DNA from: Dactylellina haptotyla
Taxonomy: Eukaryota; Ascomycota; Orbiliomycetes; Orbiliales; Orbiliaceae
Length of the DNA stretch: 64,000 nt
Assembly (NCBI GenBank): GCA_031310005.1
Contig: CM062379.1
Location: forward strand, 4,898,001 to 4,962,000
Direction: 5' to 3'
A program made the translations under genes and the position numbers. Position 1 is the first letter of the stretch; every line of letters begins with the position of its first letter. Shown in pieces: positions 56,283 to 64,000 of this stretch. The notes beneath the pieces are model-generated. The model made no database searches. It saw nothing but the letters and a program-made list of their open reading frames with translations, and had not been told where the DNA came from.

Positions 56283-57275
56283 GATGATATATCGTAGGTG
56301 GTTTCGCGGGTCGTTCGATTGGTGGACAAGTGGATGGCAATTGATGGAGAGAATAAGGAGAGCCGCCGAAGGTCACCTACGCAGGTTTATAGACGAGAGC
56401 TTTAGGTGGTCAATGGTGGATGCAGCCAGCTAGCTTGGGCGGGAGGAAGAGTCTGTGTGGGTGTGGTATTTGTGGGGAACGCCAATTGCAATATAGCGGT
56501 GCTTTCGGTGTTGCTGCTAACGACAACGATTCAACAAAACGAGTATCTCCCAGCTGGCACCCCAGTAGTCCACCACGCAAGCGCATCCGATGGAGGAGGG
56601 GCCGCTTGTCGGACACCCAGCGGTCTGCTCCTGTGCTGTGATACTACGCTCAGGTGGGTATCTGCTTATTGGCGAGACGCACGAAGGGCTGCTCTTTTGG
56701 AGCTCTCACATGATCGATTGCGCTTTGTGGAATGGACTCCGAAGCTTAGAGGACACACTGGCATCCTGCTAAAAGCTGCTGCTAAATCACGGATAATTGC
56801 GGCCCTGAAACGGGCACTTTTAGATGCAGTGATAAATTTTATATAGAATGGCCGGCGACGGAGCTAGCTGTAATTCCAGCTGTGCGAGCTGCTGCTTAGC
56901 TCGCGAGCTGGGCCAGTTTCAGACCCCGTCGCCCCCGGACGCCAGGTACAGCCCAGAGCTCTAACAATGTGGGGTATCCATCTCCTTTATATTCACGGTT
57001 TCTTATTTGGGTATTTAAACGGCAAAAATTATGTCTCAAATAGATCGTTGATATTCTTTAAAAGGTCTCAGTCTATGCAACTCTTCGAAAAAATTGGTAT
57101 TCTTGATCATCAGGAAAGAAAAAGGACTTTTTGTGCGCCGCATATCCGCCCGTGCTAAACTCCAAACCGAACAGCAGAATCCTGTACATGTTATATATAA
57201 ATGTGCCTGTGTATCTTGTAAAAATTGAACGATATGGGTAGGTGACTCGAAATGCGAAGAAAAAATACTCTACAT
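56283..57275. other. Intergenic region between NMT1 and PNO1
   Basis: About 1 kb between the NMT1 start and the PNO1 stop, both on the minus strand. A plus-strand open frame at 56406-56846 (146 codons) has no family resemblance and irregular composition. The region near 56850-56930 is GC-rich with repeated AGCTAGC/GAGCTG motifs. No gene supported. Confidence 0.45.
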
Positions 57276-58250
57276 CTAAAATCTTTCTTTCTGTCTTGCT
57301 GCCACTGTTCTCAACGAGCCGTAGACCTTGCCCTATATTGTGGATACATCGAATTAGCGACTGCATTATACGTGTGCATCTGTTATATGGAGATATATTT
57401 TTTGACTACTTACCGGTGGAGCACCCAAAATCAAACTGACGACCGCCTCTCTTGCCATCCTGATATTCTGGAAAGCACCCAAAATGTGAATCTTGCTGTC
57501 AGCAAGAACAATCCTAGTCTTGGTCGCATTCTCGATCGCAAACTTTGTCTTCCCGTCCTTTCCTGCTATCCGTCCGATCGCTCGGGACAGGTGCTCTCCA
57601 TTGAGCGTCTTCACATCCTTGATCTCGAAAGTCTCGGTGTACAGCTCATCGAGACGGAGCAGGGCGATGGCGTCGTCGATATCGAATCCTAGTGTGAATA
57701 CCTTGACAAAGTCCGCCGCCTTCTGGAGCGCTCCCGGATCTTCGGTTTTCTTCGAGGATCGGATTTCAACCGAGCGGGTTTTGAGGTTCATTCTGACGTC
57801 GACTTTGAGGTGCTCGACGAGCGGTTGGTAGATCTTTGGCCAGGCAGCTTTGAGAGGGGAGAAACGGTGGGGAGGGACGGCGACTTTGCGAGTTTCGGAT
57901 TTGTGGATTAATGTCTAAAAATGCATCGTAAGTACTCTATATTTTTGGATAAAAGGGGGAGAGAGTAGTGTATTTAATACGCACATCTTGTCTGGCGGGG
58001 CGGAAAACGGGTCTGCCCTCTTCGTCTATCCGCATTTCGGTATCTTCGTGGACTGGGTTTTCAGAGCTCTCAACGTCTGTCGAGAGCGTCCGCGAGTCAA
58101 GAACGATATCTTGCGAGTCATCTAAGGTCACTATTAGACTTCTGTTTCCGCAATAGAGAGTGGATCTAACTGCGTACCTTGAGCCCACTGCTGTTGGTTG
58201 GCCGGGGCGGCCTCCTCCACTGATTTTATAAGAGCTGTTGGAGCTGGCAT
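57276..58250 (-). CDS. pno1: Pre-rRNA-processing protein PNO1 (Dim2), KH domain
   Basis: Nuclear and cytoplasmic 40S assembly factor that recruits the Dim1 methylase and guards the 3' end of 18S rRNA with Nob1. Exons 58178-58250, 57985-58121, 57414-57914 and 57276-57332 give 255 residues. The first 75 residues are acidic and variable. The conserved part has WPKIYQPLVEHLKVDVRMNL, TRSVEIRSS, KAADFVKVFTLGFDIDDAIA, LNGEHLSRAIGRIAGKDGKT (KH-type loop), FAIENATKTRIVLADSKIHI and SLILGAPPGKVYGSLRTVAA. The last exon codes only 18 residues, yet they are the well-conserved GKVYGSLRTVAARQKERF. Confidence 0.96.
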
Positions 58251-58611
58251 GTTGGATATAACTATAATTCGAATAGCAGGATTGCCCGCGACAGCTTTCG
58301 TACGATTTAAGAGCTATGGGAGGTCGGGATGCTGCTGTCGTGTCGGTATTTTGTCCTGCGACGGTGGGTGTCGATATCGATAGCTTGAAGTTTAAGAAGG
58401 AAAAAAAAAATTATTTGTTAGACGACTTGAAATTGGTGCGCAGCTCACAACACCAACCCAACCATAAACGTCGAAACCTCACTTTGGCCCATCAAAAGGC
58501 AACCACGCGCCGGAAATCACCAGAAATGGTGCATCCAACTTCACTTCCTGGACATTCTGACAGCTAACCGGCATCTCCACCTTCGTATATACCCTCTCTC
58601 GCATCGGCAAC
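58251..58611. promoter_or_regulatory. Short divergent promoter, PNO1 (-) and RMI1 (+)
   Basis: 361 bases between the two start codons. An A-run (GGAAAAAAAAAATTATT) lies near 58399-58415. No clear TATA box. A shared nucleosome-free region is likely for both genes. Confidence 0.5.
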
Positions 58612-59310
58612 ATGTCGGCCCCGCTTTCCGTCCAGATATCTTCCAACATCCTCTCCACCAAATCCATCTTGCCCTCGCAGGCCTGGCTCACCACGTTCCT
58701 CTCCACACAGAAACCGAACCTGCCCCTCCAATCCCTCTGCCAGACCGCACTCTACCGCCTTCTCGCCTCCGAAATATCCACCTCCGTCCAACCCACCCCC
58801 GAAAACACCTTCCCACCGAACATCCATGACATTTCCGTCCCACAATTCTTAGTCAGAGGCCCAGTGGTTGCCCAAATAGTCGATGTCGAAGACATAGGAC
58901 ACAGCAAATACTCGCAGCTGGAGGCTCTCGAGTCCGCGGAACGAGGAGAGAAGACGAAAGGAAAAGAGGTCATCCGGGTTATTCCCGGCGAGGCAGATGA
59001 CACCGATCCCGATAATCTCGGTTTGAGTGGTGTAGGTGGGCCTCACAGGCTACTGCTCGAGGATGCTAAGGGAACACGGGCCTACGGGATGGAATTCAAG
59101 GCAATCAAAGATGTCAGCATCGGGATGAACATTGGAAGCAAGGTCGTTCTGAAGGACGTTAAAGCCCTAAGAGGCGTTTTGCTGCTCGAACCGGGAAACA
59201 CAACGCTCGTCGGCGGGAAGGTCGAGGAGCTGCACAAACAATGGAGGGAAGATCGGAAAGGAAAGTTGAAAGCGGCGATTGAAGCAGCTAAGGCGGAAGA
59301 GGATGGGTGA
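58612..59310 (+). CDS. rmi1: RecQ-mediated genome instability protein 1 (RMI1)
   Basis: OB-fold partner of topoisomerase III and the RecQ helicase; promotes dissolution of double Holliday junctions. Intronless, 232 residues, the size of yeast-type single-OB Rmi1. Recognised by an N-terminal helical part with PSQAWLTTFLS and SLCQTALYRLLASEI, then HDISVPQFLVRGPVVAQIVD, which starts the OB fold, LEDAKGTRAYGMEFKAI, SIGMNIGSKVVLKDVKALRG and VLLLEPGNTTLVGGKVEEL. It ends in a charged helix (WREDRKGKLKAAIEAAKAEE). Head-to-head with PNO1 and convergent with the hydrolase gene 141 bases away. Confidence 0.92.
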   Translation: MSAPLSVQISSNILSTKSILPSQAWLTTFLSTQKPNLPLQSLCQTALYRLLASEISTSVQPTPENTFPPNIHDISVPQFLVRGPVVAQIVDVEDIGHSKYSQLEALESAERGEKTKGKEVIRVIPGEADDTDPDNLGLSGVGGPHRLLLEDAKGTRAYGMEFKAIKDVSIGMNIGSKVVLKDVKALRGVLLLEPGNTTLVGGKVEELHKQWREDRKGKLKAAIEAAKAEEDG

Positions 59311-59451
59311 ATACAACTCTAAAGAATTATCTATGGAATATCTGGTAAACAAAAGAACAAGAGAAAAAAAAGGAAGCAAAAAACCGGGTCCATCTACAAA
59401 CATGACAAACTGCGAGAGGGTATATTTATCTCCAACAGATTGATATCCCTT

Positions 59452-60891
59452 CTACAATCCAAGCATCTCTCTAATCACCAACTTGATCGTGGACCCCGTT
59501 ATAACTTGATCGTGTGCGCCCCATTTCACCATCCGATGCTCAATCTTCCACCCACCCGGAGGTACCCCTTCAACCCATGTATCAATCCATCCTTCATCAC
59601 CCAACTCGAGCCTTTGCTTGCGTTTCTCGATTTCCTCGAATTCTAAAGGACTGGCGAGCTCCCCTTCAAGGGCACTCTGTCCGCTCTTCGCCGCCGCCAT
59701 GATTGCATTCGCCGCTGTGTGGAACAACACCAGAGATTGGGTCGAGGAGATCTCATAATCGTTGTGCGCGTGTAACATGGTCAGCTTCAGATGGGGCGAA
59801 TGCTGGATCAGACTCTTCAGCCGCTCCTCGCCATCCCATGGCTCCCGTACAAACTTCATCAGCCACTTTTGAACGATAGGATAAGGTCTCAGTGGCGACA
59901 GAATAGGAATCACCCCGCCAATGGAGTACGTAAGAATCAAAGTCTTGAGTTTTGCAAAAGCAGCGCAGAGGATCACACCGGCAAACTCGATGCCCTCTTC
60001 TCTCGCCAGTCGTTCTGTCGCACCAAGGGTAACTGCCGTGCCGAGCGAATGTCCGAGTACGAGTATACGAGAAGGGTCGATGCCCGCTGTGTGCATCGCG
60101 AAATTCAGGGCCGTGATCGCATCAGTAATGAGTCCTTCTTCAGATGGGTCGCCAGTGGAACGACCAAATCCACGGTAGTCAAATGCGAGAATGTGAATTC
60201 TGGAGCTATCCGCGCCGGCCCACGTGCGGTAGGCATCCGGTCGGTAGCCCTGGGCCAAGTTACCTGCATTCTAAATCCAATGCCAGTCAGTAATCGCCAT
60301 AGTATAAGAAAGTCAAATAGATCTCGAGTTGTATAAGCATACTCCGTGAACTAGGCCACATATTAGCATCAATATCATATTCTCATAATAGAGAATAATG
60401 TGAAGAAATATAAGAACAACTTACAGAAAACAATCAACCGAGCCTCTTTATCCTCCTTCAACAGTCTAAACCCCAAAGTCTGCGTGATATCTGATACGAG
60501 CCCGACATCCCTCCGTAACAACTCATCGCGGTGTTTCGCATATACCCCCTGGGGCAGTATATGCCATGCGAACAAGCGCTCGTTATCCGGCGTCGTCAGA
60601 TAGAACGGCGTGATCTCATTCCCGGCGAACCCTAACTGTTCCGGCCGGGCGATGTCCGGCCAGATCGGCAGCCTTACATTATGCAGATAAACAAAACTGA
60701 ACGTATCAAGTGAGATGTTAGTATTTTCTCGCACCGTGGTTATGACGTTGCCACCCATGTAAGATATTGGGAGGCTCTTACTTTTTTTGTACGACCGGGA
60801 TGAGCAGGAGCGCGAGGAAGCCGATGTAGAGCCCTCCGACGCCGACTAAGCTCCAATACGCCCCTTTGAGGGTTGGGTTAAAGGAGACCAT
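59452..60891 (-). CDS. Membrane-anchored alpha/beta hydrolase, ABHD12/13-like
   Basis: Serine hydrolase, probably acting on lipids or esters at a membrane; substrate unknown. Exons 60782-60891, 60425-60696, 60343-60350 and 59452-60270 give 402 residues. The N-terminal exon encodes a membrane anchor (YWSLVGVGGLYIGFLALLLI). The fold then shows FYLTTPDNERLFAWHILP, RLIVFFHGNAGNLAQGYR (oxyanion HGNAGN), FDYRGFGRSTG, the nucleophile elbow LVLGHSLGTAVTLG, LHAHNDYEIS with a catalytic-type Asp, and KWGAHDQVITG with the catalytic His. The third exon is only eight bases; it supplies the end of a Phe codon plus His-Gly of HGNAGN, so the motif is intact only when it is spliced in. Start codon 60891 begins MVSFNPTLKG. 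Confidence 0.9.
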
Positions 60892-61480
60892 GGATACTCC
60901 TTTCTTTCTTCAGCTTTGCAGCTGGACTGTTTGAACGATATATATACCAGAAGTGTATTTTCTGCGCTCCAAACAGTTATATATGCCGATTAGAAGCTAG
61001 GCGAGTTGATAAGACGAGCAACTCGTCTGTCAGTCGTTTTATATATGTGCTAAGCCTAGGATATTGCGCGTCTACATTATTCGTCCCAGGATTTGCAGTT
61101 CTGCGCACGAGGAAAACCGGGAAACTAGAGCACGCGAGGGAGAATTGATAAGGAATAACTCGAGTCCCCAATGCCCATGTTCAGAAGATTGGCCGAGGCA
61201 TTACACTCCTTCCTAATGTAGAACCAGCGTGGTAACTTGCCAAACAACACACATTTTGTGCATGCAAGAAGCGAGTAGATTTCATGACTAGAAAAACATA
61301 TGGTTGCAAACTCTCAGACAGACATCAACCATCGTGTAATTTAAAATCGTATTTCGAAAAAGTGATTATGAAGAAAAAGACAAGAAATTTTGCCATTCAA
61401 GCTTGAATTGATGCACTTTTTAAGACCCGCTCTATAAATATAACCCTACAAAAAAGATTGATTTGTATCTCTCTTCATAT
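60892..61480. other. Intergenic region between the hydrolase and threonine deaminase genes
   Basis: About 590 bases. TATATATA at 60940-60947 lies 50 bases upstream of the hydrolase start. The rest is the AT-rich 3' flank of the threonine deaminase gene. No gene recognised. Confidence 0.45.
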
Positions 61481-63423
61481 TCATTCCAACATGAAGGACT
61501 TGTACACAGGATTATCTGTCTCCTCTCTGAATGGATATCCTAGCTCTTTCAGGAACGCACTAAAAGTGCCTGCATCCTTCGCCGGAACTTGAATACCAGC
61601 CAATATGTGGGCAACATCGGACCCGTAATTACGATAGTGGAACATGCTGATATTATAGCTCGGTCTCATCGTTCTCAAGAACTTGGCTAAAGCGCCTGGA
61701 CGCTCAGGGAATTCTAAACATAACTAGTTAGTTCGACTCATGGAATAGGGATAAACTAATAAGCTTACCGAAGGCAAACAATCTCTCGTTTTCTACGGGA
61801 GTTCCGGATAGGAAGAACCTGGCGTGGGTCTTTGCGAATTCGTTGTCGCTAATGTCTTCTGCCGTCATTCCATTCGCGTTTAATTCTTTCAAAATAGGTG
61901 GGAGATCCTCATCCCTGTCTTTGACCTGTATCGCCATGAATATATGCGCTCTGTCCTTGTTGTTCATCCTGTAGGTGAACTCTGTCACGACATGCGGTAA
62001 GACAATCTCGATCATGTTGAGGAACGCGCCTGGGCGTTCGGGGATGATCACAGAGAGAAGAGCTTCTTTACGTTCACCGAGAAGCGCACGGTCCGCAACA
62101 AATCGAAGACGGTCGAAATTCATGTTCGCGCCAGAGAGGACTGCGGTGTACGCATCTTTTTCGGTAGTGGGGTTGGCCTCCACATACTTCTTCAAACCTG
62201 CGAGTGCGAGGGCACCAGCAGGCTCAACGACAGCCCTTGTATCTGAGTATACTAGTTAGTTGCTATTCTTAGCAGCAAAGGTGATTCAACGGGTGATGAA
62301 ATACCTTCGAAGACATCCTTGATAGCAGCGCAAATTTCATCCGTGGTAACTTGTAGGACCTCGTCAACGTTCTCTTTGCACAGCCTGTATGTCTCCTCTC
62401 CCACAAGCTTCACCGCCGCACCGTCGGCAAATAATCCGACCTCTTTCAGCGTAACCCTGTCACCAGCTTCAAGGGACTGGTACATCGCATTCGCATCATA
62501 CGTCTCAACACCGATAACCTTGATATGTGGCGCAATGCGTTTCAAGTAAACCGCAATACCAGCAATCAACCCACCACCTCCAATGCAACAGAAGACCGCT
62601 TTCAATTCTTGGAGGTTACACTGCCGCACCAGTTCCATGCCGATAGTTCCCTGTCCAGCGATAACGTAGGGGTCGTCAAAGGGTGAAATGTTGGTCAGCC
62701 CTTGCTCCAATTCCAGGCGTTTGCATTCCTCTTTCGCGGCGTCGAAGTCTAGACCGTGCAGCACAACCTTCGAGCCGAGTCTTGCGACGTTGATGTGTTT
62801 TATCGCCGGGGTGCCCATGGGCATAACGATGGTGGCGGGGATACCGAGGGACTTGGCGGATAGTGCGACGCCTTGCGCATGGTTTCCTGGACCAGACAAA
62901 ACATCAGCAGATAGTCATTATGGTGGCTTCTCGGGATATATCAAATTATTTGTACCAGCAGAACAGGCGACAACTCCCTTCTTCCTCTCATCCTCTGACA
63001 GGTGCGCGATCTTGTTATGCGCGCCCCGAATCTTGAAACTGAACACCGGCTGCAAATCTTCTCTCTTCAGTAGCACCTTGCATTTTAACCTCGAACTTAG
63101 ATTTGTAGCGTATGTTAACGGTGTCTCGTCGACGACTTCGTAGACTTTAGATGTAAGGATAAGACGTAGGTACTATATAAAAATTTTCGCCAAGGAAGCG
63201 ACCAATTGAGTTCGATGATAGGTTGATTAGTTAACTAGGTTCTTCTCGGACGTTAATTGTGCTGATATGGATGCAATATGTTCAGGTAGCTTACGTCTGG
63301 ATTGCCATCTGGGAGCAGGTAGTCCGGTGGTACCGCGGTCTTGGGCCTAGCAAGGCCGTTCGTTGGCGACGGAGTGGCGGCGTATTCGGTGATGCCGTTG
63401 ATGCGAGGATACGTATCCGCCAT
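61481..63423 (-). CDS. ilv1: Threonine deaminase (threonine ammonia-lyase, biosynthetic)
   Basis: First enzyme of isoleucine synthesis: PLP-dependent deamination of threonine to 2-oxobutyrate, feedback-inhibited by isoleucine; mitochondrial in yeasts. Exons 63295-63423, 62956-63172, 62305-62886, 61769-62242 and 61481-61713 give 544 residues. Catalytic part: [19 protein letters not shown] with Schiff-base Lys90, [10 protein letters not shown] (formed by splicing), [11 protein letters not shown] phosphate loop and [10 protein letters not shown]. The regulatory part has two ACT-like repeats, [14 protein letters not shown] and [13 protein letters not shown], each followed by a YRMN or HYRNYG segment. 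The N terminus ([20 protein letters not shown]) lacks an obvious mitochondrial presequence, so either import uses an upstream start or the signal is unusual. Confidence 0.96.
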
Positions 63424-64000
63424 TTTTTCTGTTGAAGATGCTTTCGAGGGTAAAGATAGCTTCACAATTAGCTATCGCTTCTTCTTTACGTAACAGGTAA
63501 ACGGTTTAGAAAACTTTGTCGACGAAACCGTCGGAAGCTACTGGCAAGCTGTCCAGTTCTATTTAAACATGCGTCAGGATGCATGGCGCCCGATGTCGGT
63601 AGCCACTTGCAGGCGACTTTGCAGGGAATGCTCGCAATTGTGCGACAAGGACGAACCAAAAACGGGTTCGACAACGTCGGCAACACACAATTCAGCCGTT
63701 CACACTACGACGAGGGTAAATGGGAACGACTCTGGAATATCAGATTAATAACTGCCTGTTTGAAGCATCGTACACAAATTGGTAACCTTAAGTTTCCTGG
63801 ATATCGCCCATTAAAATAACCAAATAAAATGAAAGCCTTTATATGCGCCAATATAACTGATACCCTGATGAAAAATAGACGAAAAAAAGAAATAGAATCC
63901 TGTACAGCGAAAGGAAAAGTCATAACTCATAACTAAGTTTCTACAATAGATCTAGTTTGATGATGTCGGGTGATATGCTAATTATCCGAAAAGATCACTT
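63424..64000. other. Upstream region of threonine deaminase to the window edge
   Basis: 577 bases. A plus-strand open frame (63583-63819) has no recognisable motif. I looked for a TGACTCA-type Gcn4/CpcA site and did not see a perfect copy. No gene supported. Confidence 0.4.

Noticed and set aside
56406-56846. 146-codon plus-strand open frame between NMT1 and PNO1
   Set aside because: Irregular composition, no motif, no splice support, and it lies in the NMT1 promoter.

Overview
The window is a gene-dense piece of a filamentous ascomycete (Pezizomycotina) chromosome. The evidence is many short introns of about 50-110 nt with GTAAGT/GTATGT-type donors and CTAAC/CTGAC-like branch sites, compact genes on both strands, and gene content such as NoxR, which yeasts lack, and several filamentous-fungus-only families. 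I cannot fix the class from sequence alone. No rRNA, tRNA, CRISPR array or recognisable transposon was found.

Left part (1-12.3 kb): the 3' end of a NoxR-type NADPH oxidase regulator, a 1-Cys peroxiredoxin, a glucose-6-phosphate 1-epimerase, the APC/C RING subunit APC11, a doubtful small acidic ORF, and then the most unusual locus, a four-exon gene at 7322-12267. That gene joins a large fungal-specific domain of unknown function to a C-terminal purine-nucleoside-phosphorylase-like (PNP_UDP) domain, and ends in basic nuclear-localisation-like patches and a SUMO-interaction-like motif.

Middle (12.3-36 kb): a PLP aminotransferase, the respiratory supercomplex factor RCF1, a conserved disordered protein, DNA polymerase kappa, a coiled-coil/acidic-tail protein, an orphan ORF, a small cysteine-rich secreted protein, an Adp1-type ABCG transporter with EGF-like ectodomain, the G-alpha chaperone/GEF RIC8 and a CGFS glutaredoxin (Grx3/4 type).

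Right part (37-64 kb): AMP deaminase, a VWA-domain protein, a kinase-ankyrin fusion, a DUF1769 protein, a membrane-anchored ZZ/EF-hand protein, an ER cargo receptor of the cornichon family, N-myristoyltransferase, the 40S assembly factor PNO1, RMI1, an ABHD-type serine hydrolase with an 8-nt microexon, and threonine deaminase.

Most genes are independent housekeeping units rather than a pathway cluster. The accessory-looking loci are the PNP fusion (7.3-12.3 kb), the secreted cysteine-rich gene with the 2.3-kb gene-poor stretch beside it (24.6-28.0 kb), the orphan ORF at 23.4 kb, and the kinase-ankyrin gene (43.9-46.2 kb). Exon coordinates were read by eye from splice signals and reading-frame continuity. 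The coding sums of all complete models are divisible by three, but no transcript data were available.
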